NCBI GenBank assembly: GCA_026004215.1
Contig: BPIR01000002.1
Coordinates: 671,844-735,843 of the forward strand
Length of the DNA stretch: 64,000 nucleotides
Direction: 5' to 3'
Origin: Candidatus Binatia bacterium
GTDB taxonomy: Bacteria; Desulfobacterota; Binatia; HRBIN30
Positions 27,426-37,531 of this stretch are shown in pieces. A program made the position numbers and the translations under genes. A model generated the notes under the pieces. It made no database searches, had not been told where the DNA came from, and was given only the letters and a program-made list of their open reading frames with translations. Each line of letters starts with the position of its first letter. The stretch's first letter is position 1.

Positions 27426-28820
27426 TCAGAAATCCTTTAGGGCGTTGATCAAGTCCACAATCGCCTTCTTTCCGTCGGCGAAGTACATGAGTGTATTGTC
27501 GGCGGCAAAGAGGGGGTTAGGGATGCCGGCAAATCCTGGGGACAGTGAGCGCTTGACCACGACCACCGTGCGCGCCTTGTCCACGTCGAGAATCGGCATA
27601 CCCGCGATCGGACCACTGGCCGCGTCCCGCGCGAGTGGATTCACAACATCGTTCGCACCGATCACAATGGCGACGTCGGTCTGCTCGAAGAGCGGGTTGG
27701 CCTCTTCCATGGTGAGCATTTTTTCGTAAGGGATGTCCGCCTCGGCCAGTAACACGTTCATATGTCCCGGCATGCGTCCGGCCACGGGGTGGATGGCGAA
27801 TGCCACCTCGGTTCCACGCGACTCCAGCAAACGCATGAGATCGCGCACCGCATGCTGGGCCTGTGACACGGCCATGCCATAGCCAGGTACGATGATGACA
27901 CGACGCGCACCGTCCAACAGCATGGCAATTTCTTCCGCGGTTGCGGCTTTGATCCGGCCTGCGTAAATGTCGTCCTGCCCTGTACCAGCCGCTGCGACCA
28001 CGCCGACCCCACCAAACAAGACATTCGGAAGCGAGCGATTCATGGCTTTGCACATGATCTGGGTCAGGATGATCCCGCTCGCACCTACCAGCGAGCCGGC
28101 GATGATCAACATGTTGTTGTTCAACACGAATCCGGTAGCGCAGCCCGCCAAGCCCGAGTACGAATTCAAGAGCGAGATCACGACCGGCATGTCTGCCCCG
28201 CCAATCGGTATCACCGTGAGAACTCCCAGTATCGAGGCGACAAGAACAACGAGCCAGTAGAGCCACAACTGTTCCGGCTGCATGATCACGCCGATCCCCA
28301 GCACGATCGTCGCAAGTGCCAAGAGTGCGTTGATCCCATGGCGGCCGGGCAACAGAATGGGTTGCCCGGGCATGATTTCCTGAAGCTTCGCAAAGGCCAC
28401 AAGCGAACCCCAAAAGGTCACCGCGCCGATCAAGCCCGAAGCTGCCGTGGCGATCGTGAGTTGCAATGTGACCGGCCGCTCCACGATACCAACTGCTTCG
28501 ATGAGCGCAGCTCCGGCGACGAGCACGGACGCGCCCCCTCCGAAACCGTTCAGCAGGGCCACCATTTGCGGCATGGCGGTCATGCGGATGCGGTAAGCGA
28601 GCACCGCCCCAATGGCCGAACCCAGCACCAGCGCAACGAAAATCGCCCCGTAAGACAGGATCTGTCGGTCCAGCAAAGTGAACACGATGGCGATTAGCAT
28701 GCCAACCGCCGCGATGCCGTTGCCTCTCCGCGCCGTGCGCGGATGGGCCAGTTCTTTTAGGCCCCAAATGAACAGTAGGGCCGCGACCAGGTACGCAATG
28801 TTGATCCAGGCCAATGACAC
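27426..28820 (-). CDS. pntB: NAD(P) transhydrogenase beta subunit
   Basis: 464 residues. The first half has about eight to nine membrane helices (proton channel); the second half is the NADP-binding domain III with VIIVPGYGMAVSQAQHAVRDL, FAIHPVAGRMPGHMNVLLAEADIPY and VVVVKRSLSPGFAGIPNPLF. It couples proton movement to hydride transfer between NADH and NADP. The start is a GTG at 28820 with AAAGGAATGAGG upstream. Gap of 4 nt to the pntAB stop. Confidence 0.97.
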   Translation of the reverse strand: MSLAWINIAYLVAALLFIWGLKELAHPRTARRGNGIAAVGMLIAIVFTLLDRQILSYGAIFVALVLGSAIGAVLAYRIRMTAMPQMVALLNGFGGGASVLVAGAALIEAVGIVERPVTLQLTIATAASGLIGAVTFWGSLVAFAKLQEIMPGQPILLPGRHGINALLALATIVLGIGVIMQPEQLWLYWLVVLVASILGVLTVIPIGGADMPVVISLLNSYSGLAGCATGFVLNNNMLIIAGSLVGASGIILTQIMCKAMNRSLPNVLFGGVGVVAAAGTGQDDIYAGRIKAATAEEIAMLLDGARRVIIVPGYGMAVSQAQHAVRDLMRLLESRGTEVAFAIHPVAGRMPGHMNVLLAEADIPYEKMLTMEEANPLFEQTDVAIVIGANDVVNPLARDAASGPIAGMPILDVDKARTVVVVKRSLSPGFAGIPNPLFAADNTLMYFADGKKAIVDLINALKDF

Positions 28821-28824
28821 AGCC

Positions 28825-29106
28825 TCATTCCTTTCTCTTGAACATGCCGAGCATCCGGTCGGTCACCAAAAACCCTCCCACGACGTTGATCATGGCAAAA
28901 ACCACAGCGAGGAAGCCGAGAAACGCAGTGAGAGCCGTGTGTTGCATGCCGAGCGACAAAATCGCTCCGACGATGGTGATCCCGGAAATCGCGTTCGAGC
29001 CGGACATCAAAGGCGTGTGCAACGTGGGCGGCACTTTGCTGATCACTTCGAAGCCCACCAAAATGGCAAGCACAAAGATGGTCAGGATGTCCACGAAGTC
29101 GCTCAT
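28825..29106 (-). CDS. pntAB: NAD(P) transhydrogenase alpha subunit, membrane part (PntA2)
   Basis: 93 residues: three to four membrane helices with FVLAILVGFEVISKVPPTLH, TPLMSGSNAISGITIVGAIL and AFLGFLAVVFAMINVVGGFL. It corresponds to the membrane tail of E. coli PntA, encoded separately in many bacteria. It sits between pntAA and pntB in the same direction, so the transhydrogenase here is a three-gene type. Confidence 0.96.
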   Translation of the reverse strand: MSDFVDILTIFVLAILVGFEVISKVPPTLHTPLMSGSNAISGITIVGAILSLGMQHTALTAFLGFLAVVFAMINVVGGFLVTDRMLGMFKRKE

Positions 29107-29129
29107 ACCGTTTCCTCCTCGCGCAACAC

Positions 29130-30290
29130 CTATCGCGCTTGTGCCAACGCCTCTTGCACAGCGGGATGCACCACTCGGCCTTCGTGTGCGACCAGTGTGC
29201 CCGCAGTGATCTCGTCGGCAAGATCGACGCGGAGCTCCCCCTTCGGAAACAAGTGCAGCAAAAAGGCCACGATATTGTTCGAATACATTTGGCTCGCATG
29301 GTGAGGGACCGTGCCCGCAATGTTGATCGGACCAAAGACACGTACCCCGTGGTATACAACGTCCTCACCGGCCCGGGTGACTGCGCAATTCCCACCCCGC
29401 TCCGCGGCCAGATCCACGATGACGGAGCCCGGAACCATTCCGGCCACCATCTCTGCGGTTATCAGCACGGGAGCTCGACGCCCGGGAACATTGGCGGTGG
29501 TGATGACGACGTCACTGTCCGCGATGACCCGCGACAGCAATGCACGCTGGCGCTCGTAAAAGCGCTCGTCTTGTGCTTTGGCATATCCGCTTTTGTCTTC
29601 CACATCTCGAGCCTCCAGGGGAAGCTCCACAAATCGCGCGCCGAGGCTCGAGACTTGCTCCTTGGCGGCAGGCCGAATGTCGTACGCCGACACGACTCCC
29701 CCGAGCTTGCGCGCCGTGGCAATGGCCTGCAGGCCCGCGACCCCCGCACCCAAGATGAATACTTTGGCCGGGCGCAGCGTGCCTGCCGCGGTCATCATGA
29801 GCGGAAACATTTTCGGTAGCGCATTGGCCGCTACCAGCACCGCTTTGTACCCGGCAATGGTGGCCATCGAGGTCAGGGCGTCCATGGATTGCGCGCGTGT
29901 GATGCGCGGCATCATTTCCACTGCGAAGGCACTGACACCTGTGTGCGCCAGCTGTTCGATCGTCTCCGGGGCTCCCAGCGGGCGCAAGAAGCCAACGACC
30001 ACTTGGCCAGCGCGCAGCAACGCGAGATCCTCCGCCCCACGCGCCGGATTGGCCCCGAGCCCAAGCACTTGCACAATGATGTGGGCACGCGCGAACAATG
30101 CAGCACGATCGGGAGCAATCTTGGCCCCTTTTTCCTCGTATGCCCCGTCGGAGAACCCCGCGGCTTCCCCGGCTCCGCGCTCGATCCAAACTTCGAAGCC
30201 CACTTTGGTCAACGCCGGCACGGACGCTGGGATCAACGCCACCCGCTGTTCTCCGGGAAACGTCTCGCGCGGCACGCCAATCAACACCAT
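29130..30290 (-). CDS. pntAA: NAD(P) transhydrogenase alpha subunit, soluble part (PntA1)
   Basis: 386 residues. VLIGVPRETFPGEQRVALIP is the family's start; the NAD-binding fold has AKVFILGAGVAGLQAIATARKLGGVVSAYDIRP, followed by VITTANVPGRRAPVLIT and PGSVIVDLAAERGGNC. The alanine dehydrogenase/PntA fold binds NADH. ATG at 30290 with a GAGGAGGG site upstream; a GTG at 30326 is possible but would give an atypical N-terminus. First gene of the pntAA-pntAB-pntB operon. Confidence 0.96.
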   Translation of the reverse strand: MVLIGVPRETFPGEQRVALIPASVPALTKVGFEVWIERGAGEAAGFSDGAYEEKGAKIAPDRAALFARAHIIVQVLGLGANPARGAEDLALLRAGQVVVGFLRPLGAPETIEQLAHTGVSAFAVEMMPRITRAQSMDALTSMATIAGYKAVLVAANALPKMFPLMMTAAGTLRPAKVFILGAGVAGLQAIATARKLGGVVSAYDIRPAAKEQVSSLGARFVELPLEARDVEDKSGYAKAQDERFYERQRALLSRVIADSDVVITTANVPGRRAPVLITAEMVAGMVPGSVIVDLAAERGGNCAVTRAGEDVVYHGVRVFGPINIAGTVPHHASQMYSNNIVAFLLHLFPKGELRVDLADEITAGTLVAHEGRVVHPAVQEALAQAR

Positions 30291-30738
30291 TCCAATCGAA
30301 CCCTCCTCACTCCGTGCATGGAGCACGCAAAGCGCGTGAGTGTAGCCAATCGCATGTCTTTGTCAGCCGGGGAAGGGGACTTTTGCGCACAAAGCGCTCG
30401 GCGCGTCCAGCCCCAACGCCCGGCGGTGGGACAATGAGGTGAATCTCCCGTTCGTTTCCCCTCATATGCGTCCTGTATGTTTCTCCCTGAGTGAAAGGAC
30501 ACCTCTCCCTTCCCGGCGGAGGTCGGCCGCAGGCCGGGCGAGGATAGGGTGGAATGGCGAGTGGCCCGGAGGCCGTAGGGGCACGGCGTGCCGTGCCCCA
30601 CCACCCTGCTCGTCTCCCTGCACCCACCCCAGGGGTCGGGCGGCGCCGCCCTTTCCGGCAGAGCAGCCGTAATGGCGTCATGCCCGGTACGCGGACCCTC
30701 CCCGATCGCCCGAACGGCCCGCCCGCGCGCCGGACTCG
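30291..30738. other. Non-coding spacer containing the dispersed repeat
   Basis: This 448-bp gap lies upstream of pntAA and downstream of the metH stop. It holds repeat copy B (annotated separately) and must contain the pnt promoter and the end of the metH transcript. No credible gene. Confidence 0.6.
30501..30618 (+). repeat. Dispersed intergenic repeat, copy B (long form)
   Basis: CTCTCCCTTCCCGGCGGAGG, then TCGGCCGCAGGCCGGGCGAGG, a GGAATGGCGAGTGGCCCGGA block and the palindrome GGCACGGCGTGCCGTGCC, ending CCACCACCCTGCTCGTCTCC. The whole order recurs inverted near 47529-47690, and the first part at 14649-14693. Confidence 0.75.
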
Positions 30739-33700
30739 TCAGGTCTCGGTATAGGTGGCCTGGACGGTCCGATCTTCCGCTCCGCGCCCCGTGCGCTCGG
30801 CTTCGATTTCGTGTTCCAATCGCTCGATGTCGCTTTGCGACAAGCGAAAGTACTGTGCTTGCGGGTGATGGAACACCAGTGCACTCACCGAGCCTTCTGG
30901 GTCCATCATGAACCCTTGCGTCAGGCGCACCCCGATGTGCTCCGTCACCGCGAGGAGCTCGAACAAAATTTCCTGGTCTTCGAGGCGCGGGCATGCGGGG
31001 TATCCAAACGAATAACGGCGCCCGCGATACTTCGCTTGAAAAAGATCCTTTTTGGTCGTGCTCGGGGGGTCGGGGAATCCCCACATTTCGCGAATTTTCT
31101 TGTGCAGCAATTCCGCAAATGCCTCCGCCCCCTCTAGCGCCAGCACTTGCAAAATGTGGCAACGCAAGTAGTCGCCCTGTGCCTTCCACTCTTCGGCAAT
31201 TGGGCGCACGTCCGGACCAATCGTCGTCGCAAACATGCACAGGTAGTCCGCATGGCCCGATTCCGCGGGCCACACATAGTCCGAAAGGCAAAGGTACGGC
31301 GGATCGGATTGCCGCCCGAATCGGAATGTGGCGACCACGCGGCTGCCATCGCTGGTCAGCACGTGCAGGCGGTTTCCTTCGCTCGCTACGCGAAAGAAGC
31401 GGTACACGGCCCGGGCACGTAACTCAGGGTGCCGGACCATGAACGCTTGCACTTCCAGGACGCGTTGTGCCAGTTCCCGTGCGGTGCGCTCCCCGCGTTC
31501 GAGAGCTGCTTCGAAATCACCCTGATAACCCAGGTGGCGGTTATAGAGCATCTTCGGGTTGATGTACTCGAAGATCGTGTCGAGATCGTAGTTGTCCACC
31601 ACGTGAAGTTTGAGGTCCGGCGGCAAGGGCACATCGGCCAGCGGTTGCACGTTCGAACGCTTGGCCACCGGCTGTGACACCGGCGGTGTCGCGCGCGCGC
31701 CCCCCTGGCCAAGTAAGCGCGCCGTCTCTTCGCGCAAGCGGCGCTCGAGCTCCGCGCGCTTCTCCGGGTCCACAACTTGTTTGGCGAGGTCGAGTCCGGT
31801 CATCGCGTCGCGCGCGTAAGCCACGAGACCCTCGTAAGCGGGCGCGATGCGCGTGCGGGTGAACTGGTTGGAGAGGGCAGCCCCGCCCACCAAAATCGGG
31901 CAGCGAATGCCGGCTTCTTTGAGCTCCTGTCCCGTCGTCACCATCATTTGCGCCGAACGCACCAGCAGGCCGGACAATCCGATCGCATCGGGCTGGTGCT
32001 CCCGGTAGGCGCGAATCAACTCGTGCGGAGGAACGTTGATGCCCAAGTTGACGATGCGAAAACCATTGTTGCTGAGAATAATGTCCACGAGGTTTTTGCC
32101 AATGTCGTGGACGTCGCCCTTGACGGTGGCCAGCACGATCGTGCCCCGCAGAGAGGTGGCGGTTTTCTCCATGTGCGGTTCCAAATACGCCACCGCAGCC
32201 TTCATGACCTCCGCCGACTGCAGCACCTCGGCCACGATGAGTTTGTTGTCGGCGAACAGCCGCCCCACTTCGTCCATTCCAGCCATCAACGGCCCGTTGA
32301 TGATCTCCAGCGGAGAGCGTGTGCGCAAAGCTTCGTCGAGGTCCGCAAACAAGCCGTCCCGCGAACCTTCGACAATGTACCGTGCCAGCCGCTCGTCGAG
32401 CGACAAGTTTTCGTTCCGCGGCTTTTTTTCTTGTGGCGCTTTGGCACGAAAATGCGCGGTGAAGGCGCCTATGGGGTCCGGCCCGCGCCACCAAATCAAG
32501 TCCTCGGCGAGTCGCCGCTCTTCCTCGGGGATAGCGGGGTAACGCTCGAGCTTTTCCGTGTTGACGATGGCCAGATCGAGCCCGGCCTGCACCGCGTGGT
32601 ACAAGAACACCGAATTCAGGACTTCCCGACCAGCCGGTGGAAGCCCGAAGGACACATTGGAAATTCCCAGGATCGTTTTGCACTCCGGCAGCGCTTGCTT
32701 GATCGCACGGATACCTTCGATGGTTTCTGCCCCGGAACCAATGTAGTTCGGATCGCCGGTGCCCACTGGAAACACCAGCGCATCGAAGAAAATATCTTCG
32801 GGGGGTACGCCGTACTTGCGGGTCAGCAGCTCGTATGCGCGCAAGGCAATGGCGAGCTTGCGCTCCTTGGTGATGGCTTGTGCTTGCACCTTGTCCTCGT
32901 CGATGCAGCCAACCACGAGCGCAGCCCCGTACGCGCGAGCCAACGGCACCACGCGTGCCAGACGGGCTTCTCCGTCTTCCAAGTTGATCGAGTTGATAAT
33001 GGACTTCCCCGGCGTGCGTTTGAGGGCCTCCTCGACGACCGCCGGGTCGGTCGAATCGATCATGATCGGCACTTTGACCGCCTTCACCAGCACCTCGAAG
33101 AATCGGCGGACATCTTCCACTTCGTTGCGATCGGGATCTTGCAAGCACACGTCCACGACGTGTGCGCCCTTGCGCACTTGATTGCGCGCCACTTCGACGG
33201 CCATTTCCCACGCCCCTTCCGCGATCAGCTTCTTGAAGTGGCGGCTTCCGAGCACGTTGGTCCGTTCGCCCACGAGGATCGGGCGGGTATCCTCGTCAAT
33301 GACCAGGGCTTCGATCCCGGAGACGACACAGCGACGGGGTACACTCGCACGCCGCGGGGCATGGCGCCTGGCCACCTCGGCGAGCAATCGGATGTGCTCC
33401 TTCGTTGTTCCACAACACCCGCCAATGATGTTGACCCACCCGGCGGCACAGAAGCGCTCCACTTTGCGGGCGAGGTCGGCGGGCGACTCGTGGTAATGCC
33501 CGTTTTCGTCCGGAAGGCCCGCATTGGGGTACACCGAAATCGGAAAGCGAGAAATTTCCGCAAGCACGCGCAAGTGGTCGGTCATGAAGTCCGGGCCGGT
33601 CGCGCAATTCATGCCGATGGCAAACAGGTCCCGGTGTGCCACCGAAGCGTACAAGGCCTCGATAGATTGGCCGGCAAGCATGGTCCCCATGGTTTCGATG

Positions 33701-34296
33701 GACACAGACAAGACCACGGGCACTGCTCGGCCCAACTGGGCAAAGGCGTCCTCGATGCCGAAGAGTGCGGCCTTGACGTTCAACGTATCCTGTTGTGTTT
33801 CGAGATACAGGAGGTCCACCCCGCCTTCGACCAACGCTCGTGCTTGTTCCGCGAAAAGTTCGCGCACTTGGTCGAAGGTGACACCGCCGGTCAGCGAAAT
33901 CGTCTTTGTCCCTGGGCCCATCGAGCCGGCCACAAAGCGCGGCCAATCGGCTGTGCTGTACGCGTTCGCGGCGCGCCGCGCGAGCTCGGCGGCACGGAAG
34001 TTGATTTCATGCACACGGTCTTGCAGGCCGTATTCTCCGAGCACCAAGCGAGTTCCGCCAAAGGTGTTGGTTTCAATGATGTCGGCCCCGGCTTCGAGAT
34101 AGCCGCGATGGATCGCTTCGATGACGTCGGGCCGCGTGCACACCAAGTGTTCGTTACACCCCTCGAACTGCGGGCCCCCGAAGTCGCCGGCAGACAAACC
34201 AAAGCTTTGGATCGCGGTGCCCATGGCACCGTCGAGCACAAGAATGCGTTGCTCCAACGCTCGGCGTAATGCGGCTACCCGTTCGTCCGCCTGCAT
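30739..34296 (-). CDS. metH: Cobalamin-dependent methionine synthase
   Basis: 1185 residues, a full MetH. Order: homocysteine domain (LVLDGAMGTAIQSFGLS; zinc cysteines in NIIGGCCGTTKEHI near residue 300), pterin domain (PILVGERTNVLGSRHFKKLI; then VVDVCLQDPDRNEVEDV), helical cap, B12-binding domain with cobalt-ligand motif VKGDVHDIGKNLVDIILSN, and the SAM-binding reactivation domain (YRGRRYSFGYPACPRLEDQ). It moves a methyl group from methyltetrahydrofolate to homocysteine. Transcribed alone on the minus strand. No cobalamin riboswitch was recognised in the 188 bp upstream. Confidence 0.98.
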   Translation of the reverse strand: MQADERVAALRRALEQRILVLDGAMGTAIQSFGLSAGDFGGPQFEGCNEHLVCTRPDVIEAIHRGYLEAGADIIETNTFGGTRLVLGEYGLQDRVHEINFRAAELARRAANAYSTADWPRFVAGSMGPGTKTISLTGGVTFDQVRELFAEQARALVEGGVDLLYLETQQDTLNVKAALFGIEDAFAQLGRAVPVVLSVSIETMGTMLAGQSIEALYASVAHRDLFAIGMNCATGPDFMTDHLRVLAEISRFPISVYPNAGLPDENGHYHESPADLARKVERFCAAGWVNIIGGCCGTTKEHIRLLAEVARRHAPRRASVPRRCVVSGIEALVIDEDTRPILVGERTNVLGSRHFKKLIAEGAWEMAVEVARNQVRKGAHVVDVCLQDPDRNEVEDVRRFFEVLVKAVKVPIMIDSTDPAVVEEALKRTPGKSIINSINLEDGEARLARVVPLARAYGAALVVGCIDEDKVQAQAITKERKLAIALRAYELLTRKYGVPPEDIFFDALVFPVGTGDPNYIGSGAETIEGIRAIKQALPECKTILGISNVSFGLPPAGREVLNSVFLYHAVQAGLDLAIVNTEKLERYPAIPEEERRLAEDLIWWRGPDPIGAFTAHFRAKAPQEKKPRNENLSLDERLARYIVEGSRDGLFADLDEALRTRSPLEIINGPLMAGMDEVGRLFADNKLIVAEVLQSAEVMKAAVAYLEPHMEKTATSLRGTIVLATVKGDVHDIGKNLVDIILSNNGFRIVNLGINVPPHELIRAYREHQPDAIGLSGLLVRSAQMMVTTGQELKEAGIRCPILVGGAALSNQFTRTRIAPAYEGLVAYARDAMTGLDLAKQVVDPEKRAELERRLREETARLLGQGGARATPPVSQPVAKRSNVQPLADVPLPPDLKLHVVDNYDLDTIFEYINPKMLYNRHLGYQGDFEAALERGERTARELAQRVLEVQAFMVRHPELRARAVYRFFRVASEGNRLHVLTSDGSRVVATFRFGRQSDPPYLCLSDYVWPAESGHADYLCMFATTIGPDVRPIAEEWKAQGDYLRCHILQVLALEGAEAFAELLHKKIREMWGFPDPPSTTKKDLFQAKYRGRRYSFGYPACPRLEDQEILFELLAVTEHIGVRLTQGFMMDPEGSVSALVFHHPQAQYFRLSQSDIERLEHEIEAERTGRGAEDRTVQATYTET

Positions 34297-34484
34297 GCCC
34301 TCACTCCATAGCCCAAAGCACCTTTGCCGCAACCCGATGGCGAAGCGCGCCGCAACGGTTCCGGGCCAATGGCGTCGGCTGTTGCGCCAGCGGTGCGGGC
34401 CGGATCCGGCAACGCGTGCAGACGCTGGAATTGTCTGGCAAAGGGATAGCCGCTGCTAGTAAGCTACAATCTTGCTGGGTCGTT

Positions 34485-37400
34485 ATGCGGGCTGCCGTAG
34501 TGACACTGCTGTTCTTTCTCTCGGGCTTTACGGGCCTGGTCTACGAGGTCATTTGGGCGCGCTACTTGGCGTTGTTGCTGGGCAGTACGGCGCACGCCCA
34601 AGTCGGCGTTCTCGCCGTGTTCATGGCTGGGCTCGCATTGGGCAGTTCCTGGTGGGGGGCGAGGGCCGACCGCAGCATCCGCCCTTTGCGCTTGTACGGC
34701 TTTTTGGAAGTGGCGGTGGCTGTGGGGGCGGCGGGCTTTGCACTGGGATTTCCACTGTGGAGCGAGGTGTATTGGTCGCTGCTGGCCATCGCACCTCCGC
34801 CACACCCGATGGCCAAACTCGTTCCAGCCGCCACCTGCGTGCTGGCCATGGCGGTGCCGACGGTCTGCATGGGCGGCACATTGCCTGTGCTGACCAAAGC
34901 CCTCGGATGGAGCCGCGAGGGCTTTGGCCGCGGTGTGGCCTGGTTGTATGCGATCAACAGTCTCGGAGCGGCGCTGGGCGCCGCCGCCGCGGGGTTTGTG
35001 CTGGTGCCGCGCTGGGGTCTGGACGCACCGTTTTTCGCCGCGGCGGGGCTCAACTTGCTGGTGGGGCTCGTCGCAATCGGCGTGGATCGCCCTTCGGCGG
35101 CGCGGGGCGCGGCCCGCGCCGCGGGCCCGAGTCCAGCCGGTCTTCCGGAAACCCAATGGATTTGGGGGTACCGTTCGTTGATTCCGATGGTTGCCGCGGC
35201 GTCGGGCGCGGTGGCCATGACGTACGAAGTCGTGTGGATTCGTTTGTGCAGCTTGTCCTTGGGATCCTCGACGTATGCCTTTTCCATCATGCTGTGCGCA
35301 TTTATTCTCGGCATTGCAGCGGGCGGACTGGTGTACACCCTCTGGGCGCCGGCACGCCGAAGGCCGCTTCAGTTTTTCATCGGCGCGTCGCTTGCCAGCG
35401 TAGCGATTTTGTTAGCCTGCTTGCCATTTTACGAGCGACTTCCGTTTCTCGCAGCACGATTGTTGTGGGCGGCCCGCCAATCCGGCTGGGGCTTTGCCGA
35501 ATACCAATTGGCGAACTTGGGGTTTTGGATCGCGGTGATGTTTCCGCTGACGTTCACCAGCGGCCTCACCTTCCCGGCGTTGGCGCACGCGGCGGCGCAA
35601 GTCATGCCGGGACACGGCCGGCCGGTTGGAGTGGTGCTGGCCGCCAACACTCTGGGCACGATCGCGGGCACGGTCTTCGCGGGCTTGTATGCGTTGCCCT
35701 GGTTGGGCTTGCGAGGAACTTTCCTGCTCGCTGCCGCGATGACCATCGCTGTCGTTGCAGCGCTGGTTCTTGCCGATCGCCGGCGCCCATGGTTTCAGCG
35801 GGCGGCCGCGGCCTCTCCGATCGTGGCACTGTTCGTCGCCTACTTGTGGATGGTTCCCGCCTGGGATTTGCGCCTGCTCGTGGCGGGAGAATTCCGCCGC
35901 CACGAAGGCATCGGCCCCGATATCTCGTTTGCCGATTACCGGGCCGATTTTGCCCAGGAACTTCTGTACTATCGCGACGGGGCGACCGGCACGGTAACGG
36001 TGGAAAAAACCGCCGAAGACGTCATCTTGCGGGTGAACGGCAAGTCGGACGCATCGGCGCTGGGCGACCGGGAGACGCAATTGCTCATGGGGCATCTCGG
36101 GCCGCTCGTGCTGGGAAACGCCCGGCGCGTGCTCGTGATTGGATACGGCAGTGGCATGACGGTCGGAGCGATCGCGCGCCACCCCGTCGAAGCGGTGGAC
36201 GTTGTGGAAATCTCGCCGGAGGTCCTCGAAGCGGCGCAGTGGTTCCGTCCGTGGATCCATGACGTAACGGGAGACGATCGCGTGCGCATTCACATCGAAG
36301 ATGCGCGCACGTTCTTGTTCCGAACGCCGTACCAGTACGACCTGATTGTCAGCGAGCCGTCCAATCCCTGGGTGGCGGGGGTGAGTAACTTGTTTACCCG
36401 CGAGTTCTTTGCGCAGGCGCGGCAACGGTTGTCGCCGCGGGGCATTTTGCTGCAATGGTTTCACACGTACGAAACCAACGACGACACGGTGCGTCTGGTG
36501 TTGCGCGCGGCGGTGGAACAGTTTCCGGACGTGCGGTTGTTCCAAAGCAACCACGCCGACTTTTTTCTCGTTGCCTCGATGGAGCCGCGCCGGCTGGATC
36601 GTGAAGCCACACGCGCAGCTTGGGCGCACGCGTCGGACTTGGCGAGTGTCGGACTTACGCAATGGGAAACCGTACTGACCTTGGAAACCGCGCAACGACC
36701 GAGTTTGCTTGCCCTGGCTGGGGACGGACCGGTGCATACCGATCGGCGCCCCCTTCTCGACTTCTGGGCCGCGGAAGCATTTTATGCCGGTGAGGAGGCT
36801 TCGTTGCTTTACCAGGCTCGTTTCCCCAGCCATGAGGGGCGTTTGCTGCCGTTCGACCAAGTCCCGGTCGGCGCGTTCCGCGAGTGGGCGCGGTACGCGC
36901 AGCGCTACCACATGCTCGGGCAGCGCGCGCACATCCGACTGCTCGTCGCATGGCTCGCGCGAGAACCCTTGGATCCGTGGCTCCAGCAAGTGGGTGCCGA
37001 GTTCTTGCGGGTGTATTCCCGCGACTTTTTCGTGATGCAAGAACTGGTGGCTGCCGTGCAACGCGACGGTGTGACCCAGCACGATCGCTTGGCCGGATTG
37101 TTCGGGATCCTCAAAATTGGCCCGCAGCCCGTGAACGAACGCTTTCTCGAGATGCTGAGGCCCCTCGTACTCGACGGCGCAGGCGCACGCCGTGACATCG
37201 GCCTCGAACTCGAACTTGCCGAGCTGTATTTGGCCGCGCAGGCGTTCGACCGTGCCATAGAAATCCTCGACTCGAGCGAAGGCCTGCGGGTGATGGCCGA
37301 TTCGGCAGAACTGTCGCGGCGGGCCTGTATCCGCGCCCAGGCCCTAGGGGGTTTAGGGCGCATCGCGGAGGCGCTCGTCGCGTTGGCACGCTGCCAGCCT

Positions 37401-37487
37401 ACCGACCCGGCGGAGCGACAGCGGGTCGAACACCAGCGTCGCCTCTGGCAAATGCGTGTGACGTCGTTGCCGGCCGCCGCGCCTTGA
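34485..37487 (+). CDS. Fused MFS-like membrane protein / spermidine-synthase-like domain
   Basis: 1000 residues. Residues 1 to about 480 contain some 12-14 hydrophobic segments in two halves, each starting with a similar pattern (GLVYEVIWARYLALLLGST; MTYEVVWIRLCSLSLGSST). About 490-720 is a spermidine-synthase-like Rossmann domain: RVLVIGYGSGMTVGAIARH, VDVVEISPEVLEAA, FDLIVSEPSNPW-type motif (YDLIVSEPSNPWVAGVSNLF). The usual catalytic Asp-Ser-x-Asp-Pro is Ser-Glu-Pro-Ser-Asn-Pro, so polyamine transfer is doubtful. The last 250-300 residues are helical, without a named domain, perhaps TPR-like. Such fusions are common in Deltaproteobacteria and relatives; the function is unknown. Confidence 0.88.
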   Translation: MRAAVVTLLFFLSGFTGLVYEVIWARYLALLLGSTAHAQVGVLAVFMAGLALGSSWWGARADRSIRPLRLYGFLEVAVAVGAAGFALGFPLWSEVYWSLLAIAPPPHPMAKLVPAATCVLAMAVPTVCMGGTLPVLTKALGWSREGFGRGVAWLYAINSLGAALGAAAAGFVLVPRWGLDAPFFAAAGLNLLVGLVAIGVDRPSAARGAARAAGPSPAGLPETQWIWGYRSLIPMVAAASGAVAMTYEVVWIRLCSLSLGSSTYAFSIMLCAFILGIAAGGLVYTLWAPARRRPLQFFIGASLASVAILLACLPFYERLPFLAARLLWAARQSGWGFAEYQLANLGFWIAVMFPLTFTSGLTFPALAHAAAQVMPGHGRPVGVVLAANTLGTIAGTVFAGLYALPWLGLRGTFLLAAAMTIAVVAALVLADRRRPWFQRAAAASPIVALFVAYLWMVPAWDLRLLVAGEFRRHEGIGPDISFADYRADFAQELLYYRDGATGTVTVEKTAEDVILRVNGKSDASALGDRETQLLMGHLGPLVLGNARRVLVIGYGSGMTVGAIARHPVEAVDVVEISPEVLEAAQWFRPWIHDVTGDDRVRIHIEDARTFLFRTPYQYDLIVSEPSNPWVAGVSNLFTREFFAQARQRLSPRGILLQWFHTYETNDDTVRLVLRAAVEQFPDVRLFQSNHADFFLVASMEPRRLDREATRAAWAHASDLASVGLTQWETVLTLETAQRPSLLALAGDGPVHTDRRPLLDFWAAEAFYAGEEASLLYQARFPSHEGRLLPFDQVPVGAFREWARYAQRYHMLGQRAHIRLLVAWLAREPLDPWLQQVGAEFLRVYSRDFFVMQELVAAVQRDGVTQHDRLAGLFGILKIGPQPVNERFLEMLRPLVLDGAGARRDIGLELELAELYLAAQAFDRAIEILDSSEGLRVMADSAELSRRACIRAQALGGLGRIAEALVALARCQPTDPAERQRVEHQRRLWQMRVTSLPAAAP

Positions 37488-37531
37488 GGGCACGGCTGGA
37501 AGGCAAAGCGAAATACTGGCCACACCGCACG

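Noticed and set aside
31777..34269. Long open frame (830 codons) on the plus strand
   Set aside because: It is antisense to metH, whose own frame shows full domain conservation; the plus-strand peptide has no recognisable features.
34297..34484. Cobalamin riboswitch upstream of metH
   Set aside because: The 188-bp divergent spacer lacks a recognisable B12-box sequence; the call would be speculative.
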